Assembly: GCF_902167145.1 (NCBI RefSeq)
Contig: NC_050102.1
Span: 186,001-250,000 of the forward strand
From: Zea mays
Taxonomy: Eukaryota; Streptophyta; Magnoliopsida; Poales; Poaceae
Direction: 5' to 3'
DNA: 64,000 nt
The translations under genes were made by a program, and so were the position numbers. This document shows, piece after piece, positions 1-9,785 of this stretch. Under the pieces are notes generated by a model, which was not told the origin of the DNA, ran no database searches, and saw only the letters and a program-made list of their open reading frames with translations. Positions within the stretch are counted from its first letter, which is position 1. Every line of letters begins with the position of its first letter.

Positions 1-138
1 AACCTGGCCTGGCCACGACTCCATATGGTGGGTCTTAGCCTAGCATTGGGCTAGTCGCTCGAGAAATCCTCAATGGTAGCCACTAGGGTCTCACTTTGAC
101 ATAGCAGGAGTGGGTATACTATATTTAGGGTTCCAACA
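1..138 (-). repeat. Possible LTR terminus of an unidentified retroelement
   Basis: On the minus strand an LTR-like start (TGTTGGAACCC) ends at 138 and is directly preceded by a polypurine-tract-like GCCTGGGGGCCTA (139-151). This is the layout of a 3' LTR on a minus-strand element. Only the first 138 bases of the LTR would lie in the window, so there is no second LTR to compare. I do not recognise the family. This is inference from the boundary motif only. Confidence 0.35.
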
Positions 139-1005
139 TAGGCCCCCAGGCCCACCTCGGGTGAGGCAGCAAACCGCAGGTGAGTCCATACCTGTGTCTT
201 GTTCCAGAAATGCCAGTCTTGCGCAGCAGCATTGCGCCTGCAACCTTCCCGTTGAGTGGGTTGCTTTTCGTGATACTGTTGTTGTTGCATAAGACAAAAA
301 GAGTGGTCTTGCCCCGTAGTTATCCGGTTTGGGAAGTCAAGAGTTTCCCTTTTCAGACCCTAGCCACTAAGCTCCTTGGAGATTATCCCAGACATGGGGG
401 GTTACCTTTAGTCCAGGGAGCTACTCCCGAGTATGGTTTAGGAATAGTGTTTAGGAGCGTAAGGTATTTCGAGAATGGTTCAGGAGTAGTGCTTAGCAAT
501 GTACCCTCAGGATCCTAGCTTTACTATACACATTCTATCAAATTATGTAACGAGGTTTTTGCCAGGCGGAGTTCACGAGATCCGGCCCTTAATTTTGGAA
601 GAGGCATGGGCCTTTTAGGTACCTGGTCTAGAAAGTACTAGGTCAGTTATTCTAGGGTGGTGGAAGGTGTAAGCTTACGGTACCAGACCAGACTAAGTGG
701 CTACCCTGTTCTAGACCACCCGCGAGAATGTGGGCTTTTCCTTTAGACCAGGTGCCAGTCAGCATGTGCCTTATCTAGTATTAAGTGGGGACATAAACTA
801 AGCGGCAATACCAGTTATATAATCCATATTTCATGATAATAGTAAAGCTGAGAATCTCGAGAGGGAGGCAGAAAGAGAAAGCATACCTTGTCCAAGGATA
901 TGATGATGGATCTAATTCACCGGGACTGGACTGAGAGCAAAACCCTTCCTCATTTATTGGATGTATGAGATCTTGCATAGAGATCCCAAGGAGGTCCGGG
1001 CAAAA
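139..1005. other. Unidentified non-coding sequence, probably retroelement-derived
   Basis: No convincing coding region is present; the short open frames (for example 180-518) match nothing I recognise. If 1-138 is an LTR end, this would be the 3' internal region of that element. It stops abruptly at the truncated Ji leader near 1006, where a 17-bp direct repeat marks the junction. Confidence 0.3.
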
Positions 1006-1016
1006 CCCTTCCTCAT
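937..1016. repeat. 17-bp direct repeat spanning the Ji truncation point
   Basis: GCAAAACCCTTCCTCAT occurs at 937-953 and again at 1000-1016, with 46 bp between. The right-hand part of the second copy is Ji gag sequence and the left-hand part is foreign, so the repeat spans the break itself. This looks like a copied junction (filler) from end joining or slippage, not a target duplication. Confidence 0.75.
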
Positions 1017-1160
1017 CTTTTTCTTCTTGTCGCCACTCCGATGTGACTTGACGCGGGGAGGAGATTCCTCCCTTCCTTTGCCGCCGGACTCCCTTGATGG
1101 AGCCTTTCCGTGGCTTGTGGCCGTTTCCATCTCGCTCTTGGTGGATCTTCCCGACATCAC
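1006..1160 (-). pseudogene. Truncated Ji-like gag N-terminus
   Basis: On the minus strand downstream of the Ji LTR and primer binding site, an ATG at 1160 opens a lysine- and serine-rich reading frame (begins MMSGRSTKSEME, with a KKKKMRK run). This is typical of the start of SIRE-lineage gag. After about 50 codons the similarity ends at the junction near 1006 and unrelated sequence follows. The fragment belongs to a second Ji copy that shares the LTR at 1206-2344. It is non-functional. Confidence 0.6.
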
Positions 1161-1192
1161 TTCGAGTGGTTAGACTCTAATGAAGCACCGGG

Positions 1193-1204
1193 CTCTGATA
1201 CCAA
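1193..1204 (-). other. Primer binding site, Ji-like element
   Basis: TGGTATCAGAGC on the minus strand starts two bases after the LTR end. It is complementary to the 3' end of initiator tRNA-Met, the usual primer of plant copia elements. Confidence 0.8.
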
Positions 1205-1205
1205 T

Positions 1206-2344
1206 TGAAAGTCGCCTAGAGGGGGTGGATAGGCAGAAACTGAAATTTACAACTTTAAACACACTACAAGCCGGGGTTAGCGTTAGAATAAAATCCGAGT
1301 CCGGGAGAGAGGGGAAAACAAATCAACCAAGAAAATAAGGCGGATGGCACGGTGATTTGTTTTACCGAGGTTCGGTTCTAAAGAACCTAGTTCCCGTTGA
1401 GGTGGTCACAAAGACCGGGTCTCTTTCAACCCTTTCCCTCTCTCAAACGGTCACCTAGACCGACTGAGGCTTCTTCCTTAATCTCACGGGTCACTTAGAC
1501 CCCGCAAGGATCACCACACAATTGGTGTCTCTTGCCTCGCTTACAAAGCACTTGAGAGTAAGAAGTGAGAAAGAAAAGAAAGCCAAGCCAAGCAAACAAG
1601 AGTAACAAGAAACACAAGTGATCCTCTCACAAGTCCTAATGCGCTAGATTTGAATTGGGGACTTTGATCGGATCGGTGGCTTTGATTTGTGTCTTGGAGT
1701 GTTGCACTTTGCTCTTGTATTGAATGAGGAGTATTGAATGCTTGGATTGATGGAGTGGAGGTGGTTGGGGGTATTTATAGCCCTCAACCACCAAAACAAC
1801 CGTTGGGGGTGGCTGCTGTCGATGGGCGCACCGGACAGTCCGGTGCACCAGCCATGTCACCCAACCGTTAGGGTTCTGACGCAGTCGACCGTTGGAGCGC
1901 TGACTTTTAGTGGCACCGAACAGTCCGGTGCCGCACCGGACAGGCACTGTTCCTTATCCGGTGCGCCTCTGACCTCTACTCTGACTTCTGCCACGAACTG
2001 TAGCGGTGTCAGGGGCACTGTGCAATCGACCGTTGCGCCGAAGAGCCGTTGCTCCGCTGGTGCACCGGACAGTCCGGTGAATTATAGCGGAGCGGCGCTG
2101 GAGAAACCCGAAGGTGAAGAGTTCGGAGGTGTACGGTCCTGGTGCGCCAGACCAGGACACTCTTCGGTTTCTTTTGCTCCTTTCTTTTTGAACCCCAACT
2201 TAATCTTTTTATTGGTTTGTGTTGAACCTTTATGCACATGTGGAATATATAATCTAGAGCAAACTAGTTAGTCCAATTATTTGTGTTGGACATTCAACCA
2301 CCAAAATTATTATAAGGAAAAGGTTGAACCCTATTTCCCTTTCA
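1206..2344 (-). repeat. Ji-like LTR (minus strand), flanked by internal sequence on both sides
   Basis: The minus strand reads TGAAAGGGAAATAGGG at 2344 and ends CTTTCA at 1206 (1139 bp). A TATA box (TATAAATA, 1772-1779) lies in the expected place. CACCGGAC/GTCCGGTG dyads near 1827, 1916 and 2060 resemble those in the Opie LTRs. A polypurine tract abuts the high-coordinate side and a primer binding site the low-coordinate side, so it acts as 3' LTR of one Ji copy and 5' LTR of another. Confidence 0.8.
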
Positions 2345-3033
2345 ATCTCCCCCTTTTTGGTGATTGATGCCAACACAAACCAAAGCAAATATATAAGTGC
2401 AGAATTGAACTAGTTTGCATAACGTAAGTGCATAGGTTACTTAGAATTAAACCAATTTTTACTTTTACTAGATATGCATGGTTTGCTTTCTTTTATTTAA
2501 CATTTTGGACCACGCTTGCACCACTTGTTTTGTTTTTTTGCAAATTCTTTTTTGGAAAATCTTTTCGAAATCTTTTTGCAAATAGTCAAAGGTATATGAA
2601 TAGGATTGCGAGAAGCATTTTCAAGATTTAAAATTTCTCCCCCTGTTTCAAATGCTTTTCCTTTGACTAATCAAAACTCCCCCTGAATGAAATTCTCCTC
2701 TTAGCTTTCAAGAGGGTTTTAATAGATATCATTGGAAATACATTTAGATGCTAATTTTGAAAATATACCAATTGAAAAATCATTATACCAATTTGAAATA
2801 TATCAACTAAATTTTTTTAAAGGTGGTGGTGCGGTCCTTTTGCATTGGGCTAATATTCTCTCCCCCTTTGGCATTAATCACCAAAAACGGTGACTTTTGA
2901 GCCCTTTTTACTTTCTCCCCCGTTGGTACAAGTAAATATGAGTGAAAGATTATACCAATTTGAGGGTGATGTGGAGTGATGGCGAAGGATAAATGATACC
3001 AATAGAGTGGAGTGGAAGCCTTGTCTTCGCCGA
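2345..3033 (-). other. Ji-like 3' internal non-coding region with several polypurine tracts
   Basis: This AT-rich stretch lies upstream of the Ji LTR in element orientation. The true polypurine tract abuts the LTR at 2345. Further AGGGGGAG-like copies on the minus strand lie near 2637, 2680, 2870 and 2918. There is no coding potential. The region ends at the TSD GCCGA (3029-3033) of the Tekay insertion and resumes at 44303. Confidence 0.7.
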
Positions 3034-3393
3034 TGTCACACCCGGTTTTGGAAGGTAAATCGAATGCGAACCATGTACATGCCAGGATCAGAACTCACGT
3101 ACACAACGATTACATAATTGGACATCATCACACAATGCTTGAATTAAATAGCGGAATGGTATTTTATTACATCAAGATGTCCAAGACATCCACAGAGTCT
3201 ATTACATAACCATTGTTCAACATAATTATCAAAGTGCGGAATTACGAAATGTAGAAGCTAAGCCTACACAAGCAGCTATCTGGGGGTTTGCCACTAAGAT
3301 AAACTAGAACTCATCGTATTCCTGGAACTCCTCAAAGTCATCCATGTTGCTAGCTTCACCTCCTGAGCACTGAGAACAGTGGAGACAACCTGG
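3034..3393 (-). repeat. Tekay 3' LTR, distal part (element-terminal end)
   Basis: This is homologous to 22614-22970 in the 5' LTR, with about 11 differences in the first 340 bases by eye. It ends at the Tat1 insertion; the CCTGG target duplication is 3389-3393 and 12974-12978. Confidence 0.9.
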
Positions 3394-4023
3394 TGTTGGG
3401 GACTTGTTCTCAAATGCTATGAATTAAGAACAAGGCAACATAAAATGTTAAATATTAATGCCCTTCGTCCGCTGAAGCATTATCTCCCCAAGGATTTAAT
3501 GAACTTCGGACGAAGGCCATAAGTAGAATATCACGAAGGTCACACCTTCGTGATCAAAATTACAAAATAATATGAAATAAAATATAAAACATGAAACATT
3601 AGAGAAAGATGTACCAAAAATAGATAACATTATTCACATATTTTATTATATGAACCTAAATATCAAAACATAATGTTTAGGTACATTTATACCTTCGCCT
3701 TGGCAGAAAATAATAATTCCTGAGCAATGCGTTTGCAATTACAGGATTGCGTGAACAGTAAAGGAATACTGTTTACTATTTATAGGCACAGGACACAGCC
3801 TGTAAGGAATTACAATCATACCCCGTATAAAAGTTTACAACAATGACTTAGACCCTTATGGACTAAAAGGTCATTCCATCTTTAAGTCGGTTCGATCCTT
3901 CATCTTCGGATACGCTATAACACCGAAGCTTCATGAGTGGTAGCTTCGGCATCACGTATAAGCAGCTTTTGCCGAAGCTGTTTCTTCCTGCAGGACCTTC
4001 GGCGACGAAGCATGGTCCCAACA
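3394..4023 (-). repeat. Tat1 3' LTR
   Basis: This 630-bp repeat matches 12343-12973. A TATA box (TATAAATA on the minus strand) lies at 3777-3784. The ends are TGTTGGG and CCCAACA. Confidence 0.9.
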
Positions 4024-4037
4024 GTAGCCCCTTCGCG
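4024..4037 (-). other. Tat1 polypurine tract
   Basis: GCGAAGGGGCTAC on the minus strand abuts the 3' LTR. It is the expected plus-strand DNA primer site. Confidence 0.7.
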
Positions 4038-4281
4038 GTGCTAGATCGTTTTTCGTAACGAGCTTGATCCGTGAAAAAAGTCTCTTAGGCTTCGGGAAGC
4101 CGAAGGTCCGAAAACCACCTTCCCTGAACTTGTTGCCGAGAAACGATACAGTTTCCGAGCGCGGAGCGGTCCCACCATGCAGGTTCACTTTCTCGGTTTT
4201 TGCGACCCACCGTTCAGTGGGTGCGAGCGACTGTTTGTCCGGTGTAAAAATCTTGACGATTCACCTTCTTACCTGCAGCAC

Positions 4282-4289
4282 TATATAAA
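4282..4289 (+). promoter_or_regulatory. TATA box of the Tat1 antisense gene
   Basis: TATATAAA lies about 195 bases upstream of the ATG at 4483 on the plus strand, opposite to the retrotransposon. Its position and the open sequence downstream suggest a separate promoter for the antisense gene. A transcription start near 4315 and a 5' UTR of about 170 nt would follow. No transcript was seen; this is inference. Confidence 0.5.
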
Positions 4290-4482
4290 CAGACAGGTAT
4301 GTGTGAAGTTACCACAACATTCATTGTTATTTGCACTGTTTTGCTGCCAAAAATTTAACCATAGCCGAAGCTTGACTTTTGCATTCAAACGAAGCTCCAG
4401 TTTGGATTCTGCTTCGTCACGAGAAGAGCTTCGGAAAAAAGGTTATTAACTTCCAAGGAATTTTCAAGAAATTTAAAATCAA

Positions 4483-6333
4483 ATGGCCAGAGTACGCTCC
4501 ACTGCTAGGGTTGAGCGTGATGGAGATGAGACCGAAGCCGCTGAAACTGTTCCGATTTTCGAAGCAATGAGGCATTCTGGGCTGGTTTCATCAAAGGACA
4601 CACCTGCTGCCGAAGCAACACAAGCTGATGTTGAAGAAGTTGGTTCCGAAGATGAGTACAACTGCGGGATGCCAAGTAAACCTAGTCATTTGGACTTTGG
4701 AAAGTCCACCATTTCTGAAGCTAATCTTCCTAAAATGGTGAAGATGGGTTATTTTAGTGAGGCGAAGAAGGAATTAATTCGTTTTGGTGGAGAGGAAACT
4801 ATCCCAAAGCCAGGAAAGGACGAGGTAGTAGTCTTCAAAAGTTTTCTTAAAGCTGGTCTAAGGTTCCCCCTGAACAAGATGATTGCTATTGTACTGAAGA
4901 AGTTTGGGATTTACCTTTATCAACTGACCCCCAATGCTATTGTTAGATTAAGTGTTTACATTTGGGCTCTTCGTAGCCAGGGGGTGGAACCGTTCGGTGA
5001 GGGTTTCTGCCGAGTTCATGAATTACACTACCAGACTAAAGCCAGAGGAGATGGTCTGCACGAAAATTTTGGCTGCTACAACTTTGCTTATCGCAAGACT
5101 ATGAAGTTTCCAGTGATAAGCTACCGAAGCAAATGGCCAGCCGGATGGAAATCTGAATGGTTTTATGTTAAAGTTGATGAAGATGAAGATAAATTGGTCC
5201 AGCGTCCGCTAGAACTAACCTTCGGAGAAACGAGGCCCCGATGCAACATGATAATGGGGAGCCCGAGTCAGACTGCTTTGGCTGAATTTCGAGTGATTTC
5301 AGATCATATTGGCACTAGAGACCTAGTGCAGGAATTTTTGGCTTTTAAGGTGTTCCCAACACTGAGGGAGTGGGAAATGCCGAAGCTAGTGGGAGAAAAG
5401 AAAAAGGGAGAACTTGTTCGATTGCCTTATCATTACAAGTTTAAGAAACATTTTAAGGCACCCTGCCAAGAGTGGCTGAACACAATTGAAATTATGTGCA
5501 ACGAGATTCTCGGCAATTACTCTAAGAAAGAAGATCAATTAATGACTGCAGCCTTCGGCACACGTCCGAAACGAAGATTGAATCATGTGCTAGATGCCTT
5601 GAATTTTGATTACCCTGACTATGAGCAACTGGTCGGAGGTGCCGAAGGCCAGAAAAGAAAGAGGATTGCGAGCGCCCTTGACAAAGAAGGCACCAAATTG
5701 GATAAAAAGGACAAGGAAATTTATGAAAAACTGAGCCCTGAGCCGAAGATAGCTGCTCCGAAGAAAAGAAAAGCTGCATCCCCAAAACCAAAGACGTCAG
5801 CCCGAGAGGAGGAAGCTCCTGCAACACCTTCTGCTGCCGAAGTGGAAGAGATTCTGAAGGTAATGACTGAACCTTTGCCTATCAGGCTAAGTCCGCTGGC
5901 GCCGGAACTGACGAAGTTTTTTCAGAAGGACAAAGAAGCTTCGGCAACAGAAAATCCCGCAAAGCCGAAAAAACGAAGAATTATCCAAGTGGCCGATGTC
6001 ATTCATCAGACACCGCCACCGACATCGACGTCAAAAATTGTCACTGCCGAAACCACAGTCACCGGAGCCGAAACCACCAGAGCCGAAACAACCGGAGCCG
6101 AAGCTACCGGAGCAACCACTGAAGCCGAAGTCACCGGAGCCGAAACCGAGATCACCGAAGATCCTAATCTAGAGACCACACTTGGTGATATTGACAATAT
6201 ACTTCTGAGAATGGCTGAAGAAGAAGCTGTTGCGGTTGCGGTGAACACGGCAATTGAAAAAGGAAAAGAGCAAATTGAAGACACTTTGGAAGAAGAAAAT
6301 TTTAATTTCAAGATATACTTGGACAAGAGTTAA
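4483..6333 (+). CDS. Antisense ORF of Tat1, exon 1: 'putative gypsy-type transposon' domain protein
   Basis: This 616-codon frame has a good plant start context (AAATGGCC). Residues of about 105-230 resemble the plant 'putative gypsy-type transposon' domain (PF04195 as I recall it): FKSFLKAGLRFPLN, LTPNAIVRLSVYIWAL and a later WFYV segment. About residues 390-470 are lysine-rich and could be a nuclear signal. About residues 515-575 are a GAETT-type repeat. The frame stops at 6331-6333, but the next frame (from about 6309) stays open to a splice donor at 6566, so a one-base loss near the T-run at 6300-6310 has probably truncated the protein. It lies antisense to pol between pol and the 3' LTR, where extra ORFs are known in Tat elements. 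Function is unknown. Confidence 0.7.
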   Translation: MARVRSTARVERDGDETEAAETVPIFEAMRHSGLVSSKDTPAAEATQADVEEVGSEDEYNCGMPSKPSHLDFGKSTISEANLPKMVKMGYFSEAKKELIRFGGEETIPKPGKDEVVVFKSFLKAGLRFPLNKMIAIVLKKFGIYLYQLTPNAIVRLSVYIWALRSQGVEPFGEGFCRVHELHYQTKARGDGLHENFGCYNFAYRKTMKFPVISYRSKWPAGWKSEWFYVKVDEDEDKLVQRPLELTFGETRPRCNMIMGSPSQTALAEFRVISDHIGTRDLVQEFLAFKVFPTLREWEMPKLVGEKKKGELVRLPYHYKFKKHFKAPCQEWLNTIEIMCNEILGNYSKKEDQLMTAAFGTRPKRRLNHVLDALNFDYPDYEQLVGGAEGQKRKRIASALDKEGTKLDKKDKEIYEKLSPEPKIAAPKKRKAASPKPKTSAREEEAPATPSAAEVEEILKVMTEPLPIRLSPLAPELTKFFQKDKEASATENPAKPKKRRIIQVADVIHQTPPPTSTSKIVTAETTVTGAETTRAETTGAEATGATTEAEVTGAETEITEDPNLETTLGDIDNILLRMAEEEAVAVAVNTAIEKGKEQIEDTLEEENFNFKIYLDKS

Positions 6334-6566
6334 CAGACACTGAAAAGGAAGAGCTAAGGAAATATGCTATATCATGTGGATACAAACTAGGGTCTCTGCT
6401 ATTTGGTGGAGTCAATGAAGGGAAGCTAAGATGCCTTCAGAATCGAACAGAGGCCAAGGTTGTTAGGACTTCCTCAAAAAGCGTTGGCCTGCCGAAGATA
6501 GAAGCGGACCTCTGCAGGTACCAGCGACAGCATATTGCCGGTAGCTTGCTCTATGCTAATTTCAAG
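6309..6566 (+). pseudogene. Out-of-frame 3' part of exon 1 of the Tat1 antisense gene
   Basis: After the stop at 6331 a second frame reads on without stops from about 6309 to 6566. It encodes a stretch with TEKEELRKYA and GYKLGSLLFGG. It ends at a consensus donor (TTCAAG/GTAAAA) and joins in phase 0 to the next exon. The continuity supports a single ancestral exon broken by one indel. Confidence 0.55.
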
Positions 6567-6631
6567 GTAAAAACTCAACTTTATATTGTTTTTTGAATTA
6601 ATATGTTTTCTAACGAAGGTTGCTTTGGCAG
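6567..6631 (+). other. Predicted intron 1 (65 bp) of the Tat1 antisense gene
   Basis: The donor is AAG/GTAAAA and the acceptor TTTGGCAG/AG. The interior is AT-rich and the intron is in phase 0. In element orientation it reads CT...AC, so it would not be spliced from the genomic RNA. Confidence 0.55.
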
Positions 6632-7490
6632 AGTATACTACTAAGTAAAGTGCTGAGAATGCAACAAGATCTTGAAGAGGAGAAAAACAAAGCTACCATC
6701 AAAGATCTAGAAAACAAAATCAAAAGTTACGAAGCTGCTCTGAAGAAAAAGGACTTCGTTATTCAAGACCTTGAAATGAAAGTTAAAGATCACGAAGCTG
6801 CCTTGGAAAAGAAAGACTTCGTCATTCATTCTATGGAAGGTTCACTGGCTGAAGCCCAAGCCGAAAATGACAAATTAAACAATGAATTACTTATAAAATC
6901 AGAAAAATCTGAGCAGGAAAAGAAGAATCTCGAAACAAGTCTCAAGACCGAAATCGAGAAGAATTCAAATTTGCAAAAATCATTGAAGGAGCTTCAGGAG
7001 AAATGCTTAGATTTCGGCAGCCGATGTGTGCAGCGGCTGAAGGATGTGTTTCACTCAATTGGAGCCAGCTCTGATAAGTTTAGACCTTCAGCTGAAAACC
7101 TGCCAAGCACCTTGGAATACATTGAGGGCGAAGTTGATGCACTTGACGAAGTTATTGCTGGGCATGCTGATTTCTGCGCCCTGCTAGCTTCTCGAGGCAC
7201 GGCTACCGCTTTCCTGAAGGCTGGCTGCACGCACGGGAAAATTGTAAATAGGCCAAACTTCAGTTTGTCACCGGCAGATTTGGTTGACATCCCAATCCTA
7301 GCCCGAAGCATAGGAAACAGGTTTATGACCCAGATTTGGATAAACGGCGGGCGAAAAATGGCTGGTGACGAAGCTCAGAGCCACCTTAAGCCAGTGAGAA
7401 ACTTATACTTGTTACTTTTACCTTATCCTTGAATTCTGCACCTTTCTCATTCCGTTTTAATATGTGCAGGATGATGAAGCTGAAGAATGA
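6632..7490 (+). CDS. Antisense gene of Tat1, exons 2-3: coiled-coil C-terminal region
   Basis: Exon 2 (6632-7393) is open in phase with the predicted exon 1 end. Its first half has strong heptad, charged coiled-coil character with a near-duplicate unit (two copies of KKKDFVI-type sequence near 6745 and 6810). A more globular segment follows (RCVQRLKDVFHSIGASSDKF and after). A donor at 7393/7394 (CCA/GTGAGA) and an acceptor at 7469/7470 (TGTGCAG/GA) give a 76-bp phase-0 intron. A tiny last exon encodes DDEAEE and a stop at 7488-7490. Without splicing the frame would read on to about 7432. The spliced protein would be about 950 residues. The coiled coil suggests oligomerisation; function is unknown. 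Confidence 0.6.
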
Positions 7491-7976
7491 CAAGCTGAAG
7501 CTTAACAGATGCTCCGAAGGACTTTTCTGCAAAAGATTCTAGAGAAATTTTTGTAATATAATTGTAAAGAAACTTATGTAAATTTGTGCATACCTTGTAA
7601 TATATCTTTTCCCCTTTATCCGTGTACGATCTGCTTTGCTGTGGACAAAATTTTATTTTTGAGCCGAAGGCGAAAAACACCTTCCCTTCTTTTCGTACAC
7701 AACGAAGCATGAAAATTTCCTCTTTCTCCGAAGTTTTTTCCTCATAGCCGAAGCATCTGCCTTTTCTGTATGATATGATGATAATGATCCTATATATGTC
7801 TAAATGAATGTTTATGAATGCACATGTCATGATGTAATGTATCGTGCAAATGAATATCCAAATGTATATTCGAAACCATAATCATAGCCTTCATTCCCTT
7901 GGGAATGACTCAAATCGTTTTGCCGTTTATTTTTTGGCTTCACCGTTTACTTTTCGGTGTATCAGCGCTGACTTTT
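7491..7976 (+). other. 3' UTR-like and non-coding region of Tat1
   Basis: AT-rich sequence after the antisense stop contains AATATAATTGTAAAG near 7555 and TGTAATATATC near 7597, both like plant polyadenylation near-upstream elements. The rest, to the tandem repeat, shows no coding potential on either strand. Confidence 0.35.
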
Positions 7977-8115
7977 CGCTGTAAGCCTCCCTTAGGAGCT
8001 TCTTCGCCTTTTACTTTCGGCGAAATCAGCGTTTATTTTTCGCTGCAAGCCTCCCTTAGGAGCTTCTTCGCCTTTCACTTTCGGCGAAATTAGCGTTTAT
8101 TTTTCGCTGCAAGCT
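7977..8115. repeat. 64-bp tandem repeat, about 2.2 copies, in Tat1
   Basis: Units begin CGCTG(C/T)AAGC at 7977, 8041 and 8105, exactly 64 bp apart, with few differences. A degenerate partial copy lies upstream (7921-7976). The units contain TTCGGCGAAA and CCCTTAGGAG motifs. They lie between the pol end and the antisense gene end. Sequence 8116-8346 continues as non-coding. Confidence 0.8.
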
Positions 8116-8346
8116 CTGCATTCCCTTAGGAACGACTTTTGAGCTTCTCCCTGTTTTCTTTTCTTTTTCCTTTGCACTCGATGGTGCGTTCCCAGCTTTT
8201 ACATTTACATCTTTGGGGGATATCGCTCTTATAGAATTGAAATAAGAAAAAAGAAAAATTATATGTTGTGGCCCCATTAAAAACCTTTCTCCCCCTTTGG
8301 AAAGGAAAAGGGTACCACAAGAAAGAATAGAAAAAATTACATCAAG

Positions 8347-9785
8347 CTAAACATAATATCGCCGAAGCTCGTCCGCATTTCATGATCTAGGAATGTCGTT
8401 GCCGTCCATATCCTTTAATCTGTAGGAACCGGGTCTTGACGAAGATACTACCAGAAAAGGTCCTTCCCACTTCAGCTGTAACTTGCCTACTATCTCTGGG
8501 TTGGCTACTCTTCGAAGCACCAAATGCCTGGTTCAATGTTCTTTAGCCGAACCTTTCTATCACGCCATTTTATTGTTTCAGCTTGGTATTTGTTGATGTT
8601 TTCCACAGCTTGAAGCCTGATCCCCTCTATAGCATCTTTTTCCACAGAGTAATCAGCTTCAGCTTCGTCTTCTACCGAAGCTACTATTCTTATTGATCCT
8701 GCTTTGGCTTCTTCCGGAGTTATTGCTTCGTCACCAAACAATAGTTTGAATGGTGTAAAACCTGTTGATCTTGATATTGTTGTGTTGTGGCTCCACACCA
8801 CTTTGATTAATTCATCTGGCCACTTTCCCCTAGGCTGATTGAAGATTAACTTCATTATTCCTGTCATTATGATGCCATTGGCCCTTTCAACAAGTCCATT
8901 TGACTCCGGATGCCGAACTGATGCAAAAATGGATCTTCGTGCCAATTTGTTCACAAAATTCTCTGAAAGCTTCGGAATCAAACTGCGTTCCATTATCCAC
9001 AGTAATAGCCTTCGGCACTCCGAAACGATAAACAATATTTTGCCAGAAAAACTTTTGAATAGTGACCGAAGTTATTGTGGCTAAAGGCTTTGCCTCAATC
9101 CATTTATAAAAATATTCCACTGCCACTACAACATATCTTAAGTTCCCTTGTGCTGGTGGTAACGGACCTAACAAATCAAGGCCCCACCTTTGCAACGGCC
9201 AAGTGGGTTGTATTAACTGGGTTAGAGACGAAGGTTGTTTTTGATCTCTTGCACATTTCTGACAACCTTCGCACTTTTGGACTAATTCCGCTGCATCTGA
9301 AGCTGCCTTTGGCCAATAAAATCCTTGACGAAAAACTTTCCCAAGCAAAGGCCTAGATCCAATGTGAGATCCACACAGGCCTGTGTGTATTTCCTTCATC
9401 AATTCTATACCTTCGGCTCTGGATAAACACTTGAGTAATGGAGCACAGACTCCATGCTTGTACAACTCCCCTTCTATTATAACATATGGTCGAGCTCTTG
9501 CCTCTATCCTCCTGTTATAAGCTTCGTCATCTAAAAGAAAGTTACCCTGAAGGAAAGAGATGATATCAGTTCTCCAGTCTTCACTATAGACAGGAGATAT
9601 GTTGAGGACTGCTCTTTCAAGAAGTTCGACCGAAGGTGCTTTTATTGTTTTGAAAAATACTTCCGAAGGTAAGGGCAGCCCCTGTGCTGCTGACTTGGCT
9701 AATAAATCAGCATGTTCATTTTCTCCTCGAGGAATATTTTTAACAGAAAACCCTTCAAAGGAAGCCTCAATCCTTCGGACCGTGT
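8347..9785 (-). pseudogene. Tat1 integrase (frameshifted)
   Basis: This follows the RNase H domains on the minus strand. It shows the HHCC zinc finger (H near 9385, CEGCQKC near 9275), first catalytic Asp in RWGLDLLGP, second Asp in TVDNGTQFD and Glu in ESNGLVERA. The reading frame is broken at least three times: near 9790 (one base lost from an A-run), near 8925 (one base gained in a T-run) and near 8515 (one base lost). There is also a nonsense codon near 8377. The original stop is 8347-8349. Not functional as it stands. Confidence 0.8.

Noticed and set aside
180..518. 112-codon frame near the left edge
   Set aside because: It has no domain, no conserved context and overlaps frames on the other strand. 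It is probably chance.
1193..1204. tRNA-like sequence at the primer binding sites
   Set aside because: Only 12 bases complementary to the tRNA 3' end are present; there is no cloverleaf.
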